From contig NZ_AQWS01000003.1 in assembly GCF_000375405.1 (NCBI RefSeq), positions 57,386 through 121,385 on the forward strand: a stretch of 64,000 nucleotides of DNA, read 5' to 3'. Source of the DNA: Bacteroides propionicifaciens DSM 19291 = JCM 14649. GTDB lineage: Bacteria > Bacteroidota > Bacteroidia > Bacteroidales > Bacteroidaceae. Numbering within the stretch: the first letter of the stretch is position 1; each line of letters starts with the position of its first letter. A program made the position numbers and the translations under genes. The notes below the pieces were generated by a model. It made no database searches. It was not told where the DNA came from and worked only from the letters and a program-made list of their open reading frames with translations. Shown here in pieces: positions 10,149 through 20,264 of the stretch.

Positions 10149-10391
10149 CTACTTATTAAACCGTCGGATACGATCACCGAAGTTTTTTACTCTATCTTTT
10201 CTTTTCTGGTTGTCTTGTTTCATCTTGGCAAATAGGCTAATCCACCAAGCAAGAAAAAGAATAAGAAACAACCAATAGTAGTCATAAAGCAACTCAAAGC
10301 CCGATTTTAAGCCAAGTCCTACAAAAACTATTAAGCAGATGGAGAGTAGCCAAAACAGACCACTAACAAGATTAGATTTATAGCGTGACAT
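10149..10391 (-). CDS. Small membrane protein of unknown function
   Basis: An 80-residue protein with two hydrophobic helices (about 9-29 and 38-56, the second rich in Trp/Phe/Leu: YYWLFLILFLAWWISLF) followed by a strongly basic tail (KQDNQKRKDRVKNFGDRIRRFNK) that should face the cytoplasm by the positive-inside rule. I do not recognise the family. It lies on the same strand as susR, 49 bases upstream, and could be cotranscribed with it. A -7-like element sits 17 bases before its start. The clear membrane topology and the close fit between its neighbours argue that it is a real gene. Confidence 0.65.
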   Translation of the reverse strand: MSRYKSNLVSGLFWLLSICLIVFVGLGLKSGFELLYDYYWLFLILFLAWWISLFAKMKQDNQKRKDRVKNFGDRIRRFNK

Positions 10392-10407
10392 ATAACTTTG
10401 TTTTTTA

Positions 10408-10415
10408 CAAAAATA
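10408..10415 (-). promoter_or_regulatory. Candidate -7 element for the small membrane protein gene
   Basis: TATTTTTG on the minus strand fits the Bacteroides -7 consensus TAnnTTTG. It lies 17 bases before the start at 10391, so the leader would be short. I see no clear -33 TTTG at the expected distance. Confidence 0.4.
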
Positions 10416-10477
10416 ATCAACCTTTATGAATTATACCTATATAAGAACGCCTTTTTCGTTAGAGGTAATAAAATAAA

Positions 10478-10511
10478 TTGAGGCTGAGCAACATAGTATG
10501 CTCAGCCTCAA
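10478..10511 (-). terminator. Hairpin terminator of the nitroreductase gene
   Basis: A perfect 13-bp stem (TTGAGGCTGAGCA with its complement) encloses an 8-base loop, 21 bases after the stop codon. The minus strand continues into a T-rich run (AATTTATTTTATT), as expected for intrinsic termination. Confidence 0.8.
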
Positions 10512-10531
10512 CAACGATATCAATTATATAA

Positions 10532-11137
10532 CTATTCAAACAAAAGTGATCGTTTTTCGATTGGGACAAATTCTTTAGGACCTGCAGCGGCTACAGGACG
10601 TCCAAAAGGCATTTGTGCGATTAAACGCCAGTTTTTATCAAGCTTCCACTCCTCTTGCACGACTTGGTCAATCAGCGGATTATAGTGTTGAAGTGTTGCA
10701 CCTAAGCCTAGTTCTTCGAGCATTGTCCAAACAGCAAATTGATGCATGCCCGATGAATGATGTGCCCAAACAGGGAAGTTCTCGGCATAAGATGGGAATT
10801 TGGCTTGCCACTCTTGGTTTACCGACTCATCAATGAAAAAGAGTACGGTACCATATCCTGCACGGAAACAAATATCAATTTTTTCTTCAGTCTCTACAAA
10901 TTTATCAGCAGGTACAATTTTGCGGAGAATCTCCTTAGTCATATCCCATAGTTTGTGGTGCTCGGCACCCACTAGCAAAACAGTACGTGTTGTTTGGTTA
11001 TTGAAAGCCGAAGGAACATGCATCACAGCAAAGTCAACGAGCTGCTTAATATCCTGAGTTGATTGGCTGATTTTATCGTCGATGGCATAGATGGAACGTC
11101 TGTTTTCGATAGCGTCCCAAAGTATATTGTCAGTCAT
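10532..11137 (-). CDS. Nitroreductase-family FMN oxidoreductase
   Basis: A 201-residue flavin oxidoreductase of the nitroreductase fold, probably using NAD(P)H to reduce nitro or quinone compounds or other electrophiles. The N-terminal ENRRSIYAID motif is the phosphate/FMN-binding signature. HVPSAFNNQTTRTVLL is the second conserved segment, and the glycine-rich EELGLGATLQHYNPLID and the RLIAQMPFGRP segment close the FMN site. Length and motif order resemble the HBN1/FRP-like small nitroreductases. It stands alone between the sus region and the divergent hsd operon and has its own terminator. The physiological substrate cannot be read from the sequence. Confidence 0.88.
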   Translation of the reverse strand: MTDNILWDAIENRRSIYAIDDKISQSTQDIKQLVDFAVMHVPSAFNNQTTRTVLLVGAEHHKLWDMTKEILRKIVPADKFVETEEKIDICFRAGYGTVLFFIDESVNQEWQAKFPSYAENFPVWAHHSSGMHQFAVWTMLEELGLGATLQHYNPLIDQVVQEEWKLDKNWRLIAQMPFGRPVAAAGPKEFVPIEKRSLLFE

Positions 11138-11449
11138 ATTATAATATAATTTTAGTTATAAGATTCTTGTCTTACTCTAGAAACAATCCACCCCTATTTT
11201 GGTTCGAAAAGACACTCTTAGAATAAGTTTTGTTATTAATTAAAATGAGTAGGTTGCATGAGTCGCTCCACCTAGTGGTTTGGGTGGAGCGAGTAAGTGG
11301 TTTGTGGGGAGGGATTGAGTAGCCTGAATTTAACTTAAAAAAGCACGATTAGATACTTTCTTTAATTTATAAGAAAAATTTCCGTTAACTTAGTATCTCA
11401 AATTCATACAAACCTCAGTAGAACTAAACAATATTTTAAAGACTAAATA
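11138..11449. other. 312-bp divergent intergenic region before hsdM, with an inverted repeat
   Basis: The region separates the minus-strand nitroreductase from plus-strand hsdM. It holds a perfect 10-bp inverted repeat, TCGCTCCACC at 11263-11272 and its complement at 11283-11292, in a locally GC-richer patch than its surroundings. There is no U-run, so it is not an obvious terminator. I could not find a convincing TAnnTTTG element for hsdM. Confidence 0.55.
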
Positions 11450-12997
11450 ATGACAAGTACAAGCCAAAGAGCTGAATTACAAGCTAAGATATGGAAGATT
11501 GCCAACGATGTGCGTGGCTCCGTTGACGGATGGGACTTCAAACAATTCGTTTTGGGAACGCTATTCTATCGTTTTATTAGTGAGAATTTCTCTAATTACA
11601 TTGAGGCAGGTGATGATAGTATCCACTATGCTGATTTGCCTGACGATGTTATCTCTGCCGAGATAAAAGAAGATGCTATTAAGACCAAAGGCTATTTTAT
11701 CTATCCTAGTCAGCTTTTTGTGAACTTAGCCAAGAGTGCCAATACAAACCCAAATCTTAATACCGACTTAAAGGTCGTTTTCGATGCTATTGAGAGTTCT
11801 GCCAATGGCTACCCCTCCGAACCAGATATAAAAGGTTTATTTGCCGATTTCGATACGACCAGTACAAGACTTGGCAATACGGTCGAAAATAAAAACAGCC
11901 GTTTGGCTGCTGTGCTTAAGGGTGTTGAAGAGCTCAACTTTGGAAGTTTTGAGGATAATCAGATTGACCTGTTTGGTGATGCTTATGAATATCTCATTTC
12001 GAACTACGCTGCCAATGCTGGTAAATCGGGAGGTGAGTTTTTTACACCACAGCATGTTTCAAAACTTATTGCTCAGTTAGCCATGCACAAGCAAACTTCG
12101 GTAAATAGAATCTACGACCCTGCGGCAGGTTCGGGGTCTTTGCTCCTACAAGCCAAAAAACATTTTGATAATCACATTATCGAAGAGGGCTTCTTTGGAC
12201 AAGAGATCAACCATACGACCTATAACCTTGCTCGTATGAATATGTTTTTACATAATATCAATTACGACAAGTTTAATATTGTGTTGGGAGATACGCTTAG
12301 GAACCCCAAGCTAGGAGACCATAAACCATTCGATGCGATAGTTTCGAACCCACCCTATTCGATAAAATGGATAGGTAGCGATGATCCTACCCTAATCAAC
12401 GACGAGCGTTTTGCTCCTGCTGGGGTGCTTGCTCCAAAATCGAAAGCCGATTTTGCGTTTGTACTTCACGCCCTCAACTACCTTTCGAGCAAGGGAAGGG
12501 CTGCTATAGTCTGTTTCCCAGGCATTTTTTATCGTGGGGGTGCTGAGCAGAAAATCCGAAAATACTTGATTGATAATAACTTTGTAGAGACAGTTATTTC
12601 GCTAGCTCCTAATTTATTTTTTGGTACTTCGATTGCTGTAAATATCTTGGTGTTATCTAAGCGTAAGCTTGATACAAAGACGCAGTTTATTGATGCGAGT
12701 GGTGAGAATTTCTTTAAGAAGGTTACGAATAATAATATTCTCGAAGATAAGCATATCGAAAGTATTATGCAGCTATTCGATAGCAAGGCGGATGTGGATC
12801 ATGTGGCTGTGTCTATCGACAACACCAAAATAGCAGATAACGATTATAACCTTTCGGTTAGTTCTTATGTTGAAGCTGAAGATACACGAGAGGTTATTGA
12901 TATTGTAGAGCTAAATGAAGAGATTGCCGAAACAGTGGAGAAGATAAATGCACTTCGTGCGGATATTGATGAGATTATAAAGGAGATTGAAGCATGA
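11450..12997 (+). CDS. hsdM: Type I restriction-modification DNA methyltransferase subunit
   Basis: N6-adenine methyltransferase subunit that, with HsdS, methylates the target and is also part of the restriction complex. The 515 residues have the N-terminal helical HsdM domain ([20 protein letters not shown]), the SAM-binding motif I DPAAGSGS (about 223-230), and the catalytic NPPY (about 300-303). An SPSQLF-like linker (YPSQLF) and [16 protein letters not shown] are typical of the family. The length matches EcoR124I HsdM (about 520). The stop overlaps the hsdS start (ATGA), implying translational coupling. All visible catalytic residues are intact. Confidence 0.95.
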   Translation: MTSTSQRAELQAKIWKIANDVRGSVDGWDFKQFVLGTLFYRFISENFSNYIEAGDDSIHYADLPDDVISAEIKEDAIKTKGYFIYPSQLFVNLAKSANTNPNLNTDLKVVFDAIESSANGYPSEPDIKGLFADFDTTSTRLGNTVENKNSRLAAVLKGVEELNFGSFEDNQIDLFGDAYEYLISNYAANAGKSGGEFFTPQHVSKLIAQLAMHKQTSVNRIYDPAAGSGSLLLQAKKHFDNHIIEEGFFGQEINHTTYNLARMNMFLHNINYDKFNIVLGDTLRNPKLGDHKPFDAIVSNPPYSIKWIGSDDPTLINDERFAPAGVLAPKSKADFAFVLHALNYLSSKGRAAIVCFPGIFYRGGAEQKIRKYLIDNNFVETVISLAPNLFFGTSIAVNILVLSKRKLDTKTQFIDASGENFFKKVTNNNILEDKHIESIMQLFDSKADVDHVAVSIDNTKIADNDYNLSVSSYVEAEDTREVIDIVELNEEIAETVEKINALRADIDEIIKEIEA

Positions 12998-14175
12998 ATT
13001 ATCTAGATAAATTATTGGATGGGGTTGATGTGGAGTGGAAAAGGCTTGGAGATGTTGCAATGATCGGAACAGGGAATTCGAATCGAAAAGATGAAACCAT
13101 CAATGGTAAATATCCATTTTATGTTCGCTCCAAAAACATACTAAAATCAGATACTTTTCAATTTAATGAAACTGCAATAATCATCCCTGGTGAAGGTGGA
13201 ATAGGTGAAATATTTCACTATGTCAATGGTAAGTATGCTCTACACCAACGTGCCTATAGAATAAAAGTTGTTTATGACGGTTTTGATACAAAGTTTTTAT
13301 ATTATTTCATGAATGAAACCTTTAAAGAATACATAGCATCAAAAAGTGTTGGAGCAACATCTACCTCTATTAGAAAACCAATGCTTGAAAATTATATAAT
13401 CCCCATCCCACCCCTCGAAATTCAACAGAAGATAGTAGATATTCTTGATAGTTTTACGGAGCTTACTGCGGAGCTTACTGCGGAGCTTACTGCGGAGCTT
13501 ACTGCTCGTAAAAAACAGTATGAATATTATCGTGAGCAACTACTTAGTTTTGAAGATGGTGAGGTAAAACATTTAGCACTAGGTGATAATAGCATTGGAA
13601 AATTCATACGTGGAGGAGGCTTGCAGAAAAAAGATTTTACAGAAACTGGAGTTGGTTGTATTCACTATGGACAAATATACACCCACTATGGAACATACGC
13701 TAGTGAGACTAAAACATTTGTTTCAGAAGAGTTCGCTAAAAAAGCTCGAATGGCTAAATCAGGAGATTTGGTTATAGCAACTACAAGTGAAAATGATGAA
13801 GATGTATGCAAAGCTGTCGCATGGTTAGGAAATGAAGATATTGCAATAAGTAGTGATGCTTGTTTTTATACTCATAAACTAAATGCTAAATATGTTGCCT
13901 ATTTCTTTCAAACAGAGCAATTCCAAAAACAGAAAAGACGGTTTATTACAGGAACAAAGGTTCGCCGTGTAAATGCTAAAGATATGAGTAAAATTTTAAT
14001 TCCTGTTCCTTCTCTCGAGGAACAAGCTCGTATTGTATCTATTCTCGATAAATTCGACACACTCACTACCTCACTAAGCGAAGGACTACCTAAGGAGATA
14101 GAATTGAGAAAAAAACAGTATGAATATTACCGTGAGATGTTACTTTCATTTCCGAAAGATAATTTAGAAGCATAA
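12994..14175 (+). CDS. hsdS: Type I restriction-modification specificity subunit with TAEL repeat
   Basis: DNA-recognition subunit with two target-recognition domains (TRD1 about 10-140, TRD2 about 190-350), each followed by a conserved helical spacer. The central spacer carries [17 protein letters not shown] (residues 155-171), followed by [15 protein letters not shown]. Nearly the same [14 protein letters not shown] segment recurs at the C terminus (about 372-387), giving the circular symmetry usual in HsdS. TAEL repeats in this spot are known from family IC enzymes (EcoR124I and EcoDXXI), where repeat number sets the length of the non-specific spacer in the DNA target. The 393 residues fit the family (about 404). 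The actual recognition sequence cannot be read from the protein. Confidence 0.95.
   Translation: MNYLDKLLDGVDVEWKRLGDVAMIGTGNSNRKDETINGKYPFYVRSKNILKSDTFQFNETAIIIPGEGGIGEIFHYVNGKYALHQRAYRIKVVYDGFDTKFLYYFMNETFKEYIASKSVGATSTSIRKPMLENYIIPIPPLEIQQKIVDILDSFTELTAELTAELTAELTARKKQYEYYREQLLSFEDGEVKHLALGDNSIGKFIRGGGLQKKDFTETGVGCIHYGQIYTHYGTYASETKTFVSEEFAKKARMAKSGDLVIATTSENDEDVCKAVAWLGNEDIAISSDACFYTHKLNAKYVAYFFQTEQFQKQKRRFITGTKVRRVNAKDMSKILIPVPSLEEQARIVSILDKFDTLTTSLSEGLPKEIELRKKQYEYYREMLLSFPKDNLEA
13456..13503 (+). repeat. Four 12-bp tandem repeats inside hsdS
   Basis: The unit GCGGAGCTTACT occurs three times in a row, preceded by one copy that differs only in its first base (ACGGAGCTTACT). Each unit encodes four residues in frame, so gain or loss by slippage would keep the gene open and change only the length of the central spacer. 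Confidence 0.95.
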
Positions 14176-14218
14176 CCTTATCTCTTACTATGAAAACACC
14201 CTTTAATACCAACGAAAG

Positions 14219-17200
14219 ATGACACAATATAAAACCATAGCCGAGTCAAACAACTATATTGTTCTCGACGAATATGCCAAACAAGATATCGCGCGTGAAA
14301 CCGCTGTAGTCTATCAATCGGAAGCAGCTCTTGAACGAGAATTCATTGAAGACCTCGTTAACCAAGGCTACGAAAACCCCACCAACCTGACTACTGGTGC
14401 AGCTATGCTAGCCAACGTAAGGTTGCAGCTCCAAACGCTAAATGACATGACATTTACCGATGCCGAGTGGAGACGCTATTTAGAGGAATATCTAGACAGA
14501 CCAAGCGACAACCTGATTGATAAAACAAGGAAAATTCACGACGACTACATCTACGACTTTGTTTTCGACGATGGTCATATCCAAAACATCTATTTGGTAG
14601 ATAAAAGGAATATCACACGCAATAAAGTGCAGGTTATTTCGCAGTTCGAGCAAAAAGGAACTCAACTAAACCGCTACGACGTAACAATCTTAGTCAATGG
14701 ACTCCCCTTGGTGCAAGTAGAACTCAAAAAGCGTGGTGTTGCCATTCGTGAAGCCTTTAATCAAGTACACCGCTACACCAAAGAGAGCTTTAATAGTGAA
14801 AACTCACTCTTCAAATACTTGCAAATCTTTGTTATCTCAAACGGCACAGACAGTCGTTATTTTGCCAATACGGTGGAACGAAACAAAAACAGTTTCGACT
14901 TTACCATGAATTGGGCAAAAGCCGACAACACATTAATCAAAGACCTCAAAGACTTCACCGCAACATTTTTTCAGAAAAATACATTCTTAAATATCTTACT
15001 GACCTACTCTGTTTTTGATATAAACAACACGTTGCTGATTATGCGCCCCTACCAAATAGCAGCAACCGAACGCATTTTGTGGAAGATAAAGAGTGCTTAC
15101 CAATCGAAGAAATGGGCAAACACCGAGAGTGGTGGTTTTATTTGGCACACCACTGGGTCGGGCAAAACCTTAACCAGTTTTAAGGCAGCACGACTTGCTA
15201 CACAACTCGATTTTATTGATAAAGTATTTTTTGTGGTCGATCGTAAAGACCTCGACTACCAAACAATAAGAGAGTATCAACGTTTTTCACCCGATAGCGT
15301 TAACGGATCGGAGAGCACCGCAGGCCTAAGGCTAAACATCGAAAAGGACGACAATAAGATTATAGTAACCACCATTCAAAAACTAAACAACCTGATAAAG
15401 AGTGAGAACGATTTGGCAATTTATCAGAAACAAGTGGTTTTTATCTTCGACGAAGCACATCGCTCTCAGTTTGGCGAGGCCCAGAAGAACCTAAAGAAGA
15501 AGTTCAAAAAATACTATCAGTTTGGTTTTACAGGAACACCAATATTCCCTCAAAATGCTTTAGGAGCTGAAACCACTGCCGATGTATTTGGTCGTGAGTT
15601 GCACTCTTACGTATTAACAGATGCCATTCGAGATGACAAAGTGCTCAAATTTAAGGTGGACTATAATAATGTCCGCCCACAATTTAAAAAGCTAGAAGAA
15701 GAGCAAAACGAGCAAGAACTGAGTGCAGCCGAAAATAAGAAAGCACTCCTCCACCCTGCTCGTATCAAAGAAATTTCGCAATACATCCTAAAAAACTTCA
15801 AGATCAAAACGCACCGCAACGAGGGCAGCAATAAGGGCTTCAATGCCATGTTTGCTGTAAGTAGTGTCGATGCAGCCAAATGCTATTACGATGAATTGAC
15901 AAACCTCCAAAAAGGGGTTGAAAAACCACTACGAATTGCAACTATCTTCTCTTATGCAGCCAACGAAGAGCAAAATGCCAAAGGAGATATTGCTGATGAA
16001 ACCTTTGAGCCTTCAGCTCTAGATGTCAGTGCAAAAGAATTTTTAGTCAAGGCAATCAACGACTACAATACCATGTTCAAAACGAACTATGGAGTAGATA
16101 GCAACCAGTTCCAGAATTATTATCGCGATCTATCTGATCGAGTAAAGAAACAAGAAATAGATTTGGTTATTGTTGTGGGGATGTTCCTTACGGGTTTTGA
16201 TGCACCTACACTCAACACGCTATTTGTAGATAAAAACCTTAGGTATCACGGTTTGATACAAGCATTTTCGCGTACCAACCGAATTCACAATGCCACAAAA
16301 AGCTTTGGGAACATTGTTACATTCAGAGATTTGGAGCAAGCTACAGTCGATGCGATTACGCTGTTTGGCGATAGCAATACCAAAAATGTCGTGCTCGAAA
16401 AAAGCTATAAAGAGTATCTTGAAGGTTTTACGGATATTATGACAGGCGAAGCTCGTAGAGGTTATATTGAAGTAGTAAAAGACTTAAATGAGAAGTTCCC
16501 CAACCCCGATGAAATCGCAACAGAGAAGGATAAGAAAGAGTTTTCTAAGCTCTTTGGCGAATACCTACGCATAGAAAACATACTTCAAAACTACGATGAA
16601 TTTACCTATCTCAAAGCTTTACAAAAAATCGACCCGAACGATACAAAGGCTGTTGAGCAGTTTAAGGAGAACTATTTCGTTACGGACGAAGACATATCGA
16701 CCATGCGAGAGGTAGAGGTGCTACCCGAACGTGCTATTCAAGATTACCGTTCGACCTATAATGACATTCGTGACTGGCTAAGAGATGAGAGAAGCAGTAA
16801 AGAAGCAGAAGAATCCAATATCGATTGGGATGATGTAGTTTTCGAAATTGACCTACTCAAATCTCAGGAGATCAACCTAGATTATATTCTGGAATTGATC
16901 TTCGATCAGAATACAAAAGAGAAAGACAAAACAACCTTGGTCGAAGAGATACGTCGTATCATTCGTGCAAGCATCGGCAACAGAGCAAAAGAGAGCTTGG
17001 TAGTAGATTTTATCAACGAAACCGATCTTGATACCATTCACGAAAAGGCGGAAATAATCAAATCATTCTTCGAATATGCACAAGAAAAGCAAAAGACCGA
17101 AGCGTCAGCATTAATCGCTGAAGAGAAATTGAATGAGGAGGAAGCAAAGCGATATATCACATCCTCACTAAAAAGAGAGTTTGCAACCGAGAACGGTACA

Positions 17201-17326
17201 GAACTCAATGCTATATTACCAAAAATGAGCCCACTAAACCCGCAATACTTAACTAAGAAGCAGACGGTATTCCAAAAAATAAGTGCCTTTATCGAAAAGT
17301 TTAAAGGTGTGGGAGGCAAATTGTAG
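14219..17326 (+). CDS. hsdR: Type I restriction-modification endonuclease/translocase subunit
   Basis: ATP-dependent DNA translocase and nuclease of the type I complex. An N-terminal PD-(D/E)xK nuclease is visible as D154 in RYDVTILV and E168-L-K170 in VQVELKKRG. The SF2 motor follows: Walker A TGSGKT (about 312-317), DEAH (411-414), the FTGTP motif III and the motif VI region QAFSRTNRI. The C-terminal helical region is present ([20 protein letters not shown]). At 1035 residues it is close to EcoR124I HsdR (1038), and the nuclease residues fall within a few positions of that enzyme's, supporting family IC. It starts 43 bases after hsdS. No damage is seen, so the system looks active. Confidence 0.95.
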   Translation: MTQYKTIAESNNYIVLDEYAKQDIARETAVVYQSEAALEREFIEDLVNQGYENPTNLTTGAAMLANVRLQLQTLNDMTFTDAEWRRYLEEYLDRPSDNLIDKTRKIHDDYIYDFVFDDGHIQNIYLVDKRNITRNKVQVISQFEQKGTQLNRYDVTILVNGLPLVQVELKKRGVAIREAFNQVHRYTKESFNSENSLFKYLQIFVISNGTDSRYFANTVERNKNSFDFTMNWAKADNTLIKDLKDFTATFFQKNTFLNILLTYSVFDINNTLLIMRPYQIAATERILWKIKSAYQSKKWANTESGGFIWHTTGSGKTLTSFKAARLATQLDFIDKVFFVVDRKDLDYQTIREYQRFSPDSVNGSESTAGLRLNIEKDDNKIIVTTIQKLNNLIKSENDLAIYQKQVVFIFDEAHRSQFGEAQKNLKKKFKKYYQFGFTGTPIFPQNALGAETTADVFGRELHSYVLTDAIRDDKVLKFKVDYNNVRPQFKKLEEEQNEQELSAAENKKALLHPARIKEISQYILKNFKIKTHRNEGSNKGFNAMFAVSSVDAAKCYYDELTNLQKGVEKPLRIATIFSYAANEEQNAKGDIADETFEPSALDVSAKEFLVKAINDYNTMFKTNYGVDSNQFQNYYRDLSDRVKKQEIDLVIVVGMFLTGFDAPTLNTLFVDKNLRYHGLIQAFSRTNRIHNATKSFGNIVTFRDLEQATVDAITLFGDSNTKNVVLEKSYKEYLEGFTDIMTGEARRGYIEVVKDLNEKFPNPDEIATEKDKKEFSKLFGEYLRIENILQNYDEFTYLKALQKIDPNDTKAVEQFKENYFVTDEDISTMREVEVLPERAIQDYRSTYNDIRDWLRDERSSKEAEESNIDWDDVVFEIDLLKSQEINLDYILELIFDQNTKEKDKTTLVEEIRRIIRASIGNRAKESLVVDFINETDLDTIHEKAEIIKSFFEYAQEKQKTEASALIAEEKLNEEEAKRYITSSLKREFATENGTELNAILPKMSPLNPQYLTKKQTVFQKISAFIEKFKGVGGKL

Positions 17327-17337
17327 AAATGTCGCTA

Positions 17338-17359
17338 ATGATGTAATAAAAAACATCAT
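17338..17359 (+). other. Small hairpin just after hsdR
   Basis: ATGATGT and its complement ACATCAT enclose an A-rich loop, 11 bases after the hsdR stop. There is no following T-run; it could protect the mRNA 3' end or help termination, but support is weak. Confidence 0.35.
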
Positions 17360-17378
17360 ACTTGTAGTAAAATAAAAA

Positions 17379-17410
17379 GGACTGAAACAGAATTAATTCT
17401 ATTTCAGTCC
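17379..17410 (-). terminator. Hairpin terminator, probably for tRNA-Ala
   Basis: A 16-bp stem with one mismatch (GGACTGAAACAGAATT against AATTCTATTTCAGTCC). The T-rich tract (CTTTTTATTTTA) lies on the minus-strand side, so it best serves the tRNA transcribed leftwards, although it may also stop hsd transcripts. Confidence 0.65.
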
Positions 17411-17459
17411 CTGATTTGGTCCCGCTTAGTTGTAGCCAACTAATAATCAATGCAGATTG

Positions 17460-17533
17460 TGGAGTATATCGGACTCGAACCGATCACCTCGACACTGCCA
17501 GTGTCGCACTCTAGCCAGATGAGCTAATACCCC
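17460..17533 (-). tRNA. tRNA-Ala (anticodon GGC)
   Basis: The 74-nt cloverleaf has a GGGGTAT/ATACTCC acceptor stem with one G-U pair, a D arm with GCTCATCTGGCTAGAGC, an anticodon stem CGACA/TGTCG around the loop CTGGCAG (GGC, reading GCC), and a TTCGAGTCC T loop. The discriminator is A and CCA is not encoded. It is single, with its own -7 element and terminator. Confidence 0.95.
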
Positions 17534-17546
17534 AAATTTGATATCA

Positions 17547-17554
17547 CAAAGATA
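17547..17554 (-). promoter_or_regulatory. Candidate -7 element for tRNA-Ala
   Basis: TATCTTTG on the minus strand matches TAnnTTTG and ends 14 bases before the tRNA. The -33 element is not clear. It lies back to back with the -7 element of the next gene. Confidence 0.6.
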
Positions 17555-17577
17555 ATATCTTATTCTGAATTTATTAC

Positions 17578-17585
17578 TATTTTTG
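17578..17585 (+). promoter_or_regulatory. Candidate -7 element for the DUF4286-like gene and ruvC
   Basis: TATTTTTG matches TAnnTTTG and lies 26 bases before the ATG at 17612. It would drive the DUF4286-like, ruvC and pullulanase-like genes, which overlap end to end. Confidence 0.5.
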
Positions 17586-17611
17586 TACTGAAATAAATTA
17601 ATGCTTACATT

Positions 17612-17914
17612 ATGCTTATATACAATACAACATATCACGTTGACATTGCTGAAGAAGATAATTTTTTGATTTGGGTTAAAGAAGTCTTTATTCCTGAAGT
17701 AATCCAACAAGAAGTATTGCAGAACCCTAGAATCTGCAAGATATTGAGCCATAGCCAGCCCGACCAAGTCAACTATGCCCTGCAATGGGAAGTTGAATCA
17801 GCTGCTGTGCTTCATAAATGGCATATGGAATATGGCGACTACGCTAAAAAAGAAGTAACTAAAATATTCAAAGAAAAGGTACTTAGCTTTGACACTTTAA
17901 TGAAGGTAATCTAA
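17612..17914 (+). CDS. DUF4286-like small protein
   Basis: A 100-residue soluble protein that I place in the DUF4286 family, common upstream of ruvC in Bacteroidota. It starts with a beta-strand ([11 protein letters not shown]) and has the conserved-looking segments [13 protein letters not shown] and [17 protein letters not shown], suggesting a small ferredoxin-like alpha/beta fold of the dimeric ABM type. No catalytic residues can be named and the function is unknown. Its stop shares one base with the ruvC start (TAATG), so the two are translationally coupled. The family name is from memory of similar proteins. Confidence 0.75.
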   Translation: MLIYNTTYHVDIAEEDNFLIWVKEVFIPEVIQQEVLQNPRICKILSHSQPDQVNYALQWEVESAAVLHKWHMEYGDYAKKEVTKIFKEKVLSFDTLMKVI

Positions 17915-18483
17915 TGATACAACCTGTAAAGGAAAAAATCATTCTCGGTATTGACCCAGGAACAACTATTATGGGGTACGGTGTGATTAGAATTAATGGC
18001 ACTACCCCAACTATGGTTGCAATGGGCATTATTGACCTTCGAAAAATCAAAGACCATTATCTCAAACTCAAACATATTCACGAAAGAATATACGGACTTA
18101 TTGATAGTTTTCTTCCCGACGAAGTAGCTATTGAAGCCCCCTTCTTTGGTAAAAACGTTCAGTCGATGCTGAAACTCGGTAGAGCACAAGGTGTAGCCAT
18201 GGCTGTTGCCTTAAGCCGAGATATTCCCATAACAGAATATGCCCCACTAAAAATCAAGATGGCCATTACAGGAAGTGGAGCTGCTTCTAAAGAGCAAGTG
18301 GCCGATATGCTACAACGAATTTTACGATTCGACAAATCAGAGATGCCAGTATTTCTTGATGCTACAGATGGATTAGCGGCAGCCTACTGTCATTATCTAC
18401 AAATGGGACGCCCTCAAATAGCTAAAGGATTCAAAAGTTGGAAAGACTTTATTGCTAAAAATCCTACAAGAGTATCCAAATGA
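17914..18483 (+). CDS. ruvC: Crossover junction endodeoxyribonuclease RuvC
   Basis: Holliday-junction resolvase that works with RuvAB in recombination. The RNase H-like fold shows the four acidic active-site residues: D14 in [13 protein letters not shown]74 in [11 protein letters not shown], and D149 and D152 in [15 protein letters not shown]. The GAASKEQV segment is also family-typical. The 189 residues match the normal length. It is coupled to the gene before it and overlaps the pullulanase-like gene after it by four bases (ATGA). Confidence 0.97.
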   Translation: MIQPVKEKIILGIDPGTTIMGYGVIRINGTTPTMVAMGIIDLRKIKDHYLKLKHIHERIYGLIDSFLPDEVAIEAPFFGKNVQSMLKLGRAQGVAMAVALSRDIPITEYAPLKIKMAITGSGAASKEQVADMLQRILRFDKSEMPVFLDATDGLAAAYCHYLQMGRPQIAKGFKSWKDFIAKNPTRVSK

Positions 18484-20264
18484 AAACAAGAATATCTTTT
18501 CCCCCTTCTATAAAACTGCTTATGCTAATTGGATTGCTACTCGCTTCGGCATGTGGGCAAACTGATACAAAGGATAAATACCTATTATATCCTACACCAG
18601 AGCAGGCAGTAGAAGAGATGAATTATACACCCGACAAAACTAAGTTTCAGCTTTGGGCACCTACCGCAGACGAAGTGAGAGTACTTATCTACAAGAACGG
18701 TGACAGTGGACATACTGAGAAAATGTATAATCTGACTTTAGACGAATCCACTGGAGTTTGGAGTGCCGAAGTTGAAAGAGACTTAATGGGGCTCTACTAT
18801 ACTTTCAACATCAAAGTTAACGATTTATGGCAAGGCGATACGCCAGGAATTACAGCCAAAGCAGTGGGCATAAACGGTAAACGTGCCGCAATTATTGATT
18901 GGAGCAAAACCAATCCTGAGGGATGGAACCAAGACAGACCGCATGCCCCAAAAGACGTATCAGCTAATATAATTTACGAACTTCACCTACGTGACTTTAC
19001 AATAAACAAGTCTAGTGGAATATCAACCTTGAATAAAGGAAAATATCGAGGTTTATACGAAGTGGATACTTACTACGACAACCCTACAATTCAAACAGGA
19101 ATAAATCACTTAAAAGAGTTGGGTGTTACTCATGTTAAACTCATGCCAGTATTCGACTTTAACGGCAAAGACGAGCTCATTGCTGACGCAAGCAGCTATA
19201 CTTGGGGATATGATCCATTAAATTTCAATGTCCCCGAAGGCCTATACTCGAATAATCCTAAAAACCCCTACTCTCGAATTATAGAGTTCAAGGAGTTGGT
19301 GATGAACTTACATAAAGCCGGTATTAAAGTTATTCTTGATGTGTCGTATGCCTACTCGAATCCACAAAACAGTAATTTCCAGAAGACCTTTCCTGGTTAC
19401 TACTTTGCACAAGACCAAGAAGACAATTTCATTATAAGTCAGAATGGCAAAGCAAAACTTGCAACACAACGCCCTATGGTGCGTGAATTTATTATTGAGT
19501 CGATGATGCATTGGATTAGTGAATACCATATTGACGGGTTTGCTCTTGACCAATTCGACCTTTATGACCCAGAAACCCTGAAGGATATTGAATCTGCCTT
19601 GAGAAAGAGTAACCGTGGTGTAACCTTAATGGGATCACCTCAGCAAAAGACGTTAAGAATGCCCCTAGCTAGCAAAGGCGATATTCCTGAATCTATGAAA
19701 AGCTTCGCTACTGCTCTTCGTTCAAACCCAAACGACAGCATAATGAATTCCTATCTACTTGGAGATGTAAGTCAAGTAGAAGAGGTTAAAGCGGGGTTAA
19801 CTGGAGGTGTAAAGCACCCTCAACTCTACTTAGACAGTTTAGATAATGCCTGGACTCGATTTACGACTACACCTCTGCAGGCAATAAATTTTATCTCAAG
19901 CTCTGACGGACTAATTCTCGGAGACTACCTTGAGATGAATAGCACTAGTTCACTCTATAATATTGAAAAAGTAAGACTCAGCAAGCTAGCCTACACCTAC
20001 CTTTTGACTGCACAAGGTACTCCACAGCTTTATGCAGGAGAAGAGTTTTTACGTTCAAAAGGTGGTACATACAATAGCGCTAAACTAAGCGACTCTATCA
20101 ATCAAATCAATTGGGATTTAAAAGCGAAACACCTGGAGTTCTTTCAGTATATAAAAGGTTTAATTCAACTGCGGAAAAATCACCCTGCCTTTCGGATGTT
20201 GACTGCAAATAATATTAATAAACATGTGGAGTTTCTACCCACCGAATATGCTATTAATAAGTGA
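18480..20264 (+). CDS. Type I pullulanase-like lipoprotein with degenerate active site (pseudoenzyme)
   Basis: Related to GH13 type I pullulanase: lipoprotein signal ending [11 protein letters not shown]48-like domain ([18 protein letters not shown]), and the type I signature region [18 protein letters not shown] (W242). The catalytic motifs are ruined. Region I reads DVSYAYS in place of DVVYNHT. Region II is DGFALDQFD, with the Arg lost but Asp357 kept. Region III is MGSPQQK, with Ser386 where the acid/base Glu belongs. Region IV is SSSDG, with Ser475 where His of the HD pair belongs (Asp476 kept). The protein stops at 594 residues, just after the barrel, without the usual C-terminal beta domain (intact Bacteroides homologues are near 670). 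It should not hydrolyse alpha-1,6 bonds; it may bind glycan or be decaying. The reading frame is otherwise open, and the 3' end overlaps the next gene by 11 bases. Confidence 0.85.
   Translation: MKTRISFPPSIKLLMLIGLLLASACGQTDTKDKYLLYPTPEQAVEEMNYTPDKTKFQLWAPTADEVRVLIYKNGDSGHTEKMYNLTLDESTGVWSAEVERDLMGLYYTFNIKVNDLWQGDTPGITAKAVGINGKRAAIIDWSKTNPEGWNQDRPHAPKDVSANIIYELHLRDFTINKSSGISTLNKGKYRGLYEVDTYYDNPTIQTGINHLKELGVTHVKLMPVFDFNGKDELIADASSYTWGYDPLNFNVPEGLYSNNPKNPYSRIIEFKELVMNLHKAGIKVILDVSYAYSNPQNSNFQKTFPGYYFAQDQEDNFIISQNGKAKLATQRPMVREFIIESMMHWISEYHIDGFALDQFDLYDPETLKDIESALRKSNRGVTLMGSPQQKTLRMPLASKGDIPESMKSFATALRSNPNDSIMNSYLLGDVSQVEEVKAGLTGGVKHPQLYLDSLDNAWTRFTTTPLQAINFISSSDGLILGDYLEMNSTSSLYNIEKVRLSKLAYTYLLTAQGTPQLYAGEEFLRSKGGTYNSAKLSDSINQINWDLKAKHLEFFQYIKGLIQLRKNHPAFRMLTANNINKHVEFLPTEYAINK

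Noticed and set aside
13456..13503. Possible CRISPR or mobile-element repeat
   Set aside because: The units are 12 bp, without spacers, in frame inside hsdS, and match a known protein repeat.
13339..13539. Minus-strand frame with repeated KLRS units
   Set aside because: It is only the antisense reading of the TAEL repeat in hsdS.
17447..17785. Minus-strand open frame of 112 codons
   Set aside because: It runs through tRNA-Ala and opposite the DUF4286-like gene; the protein has no recognisable features.
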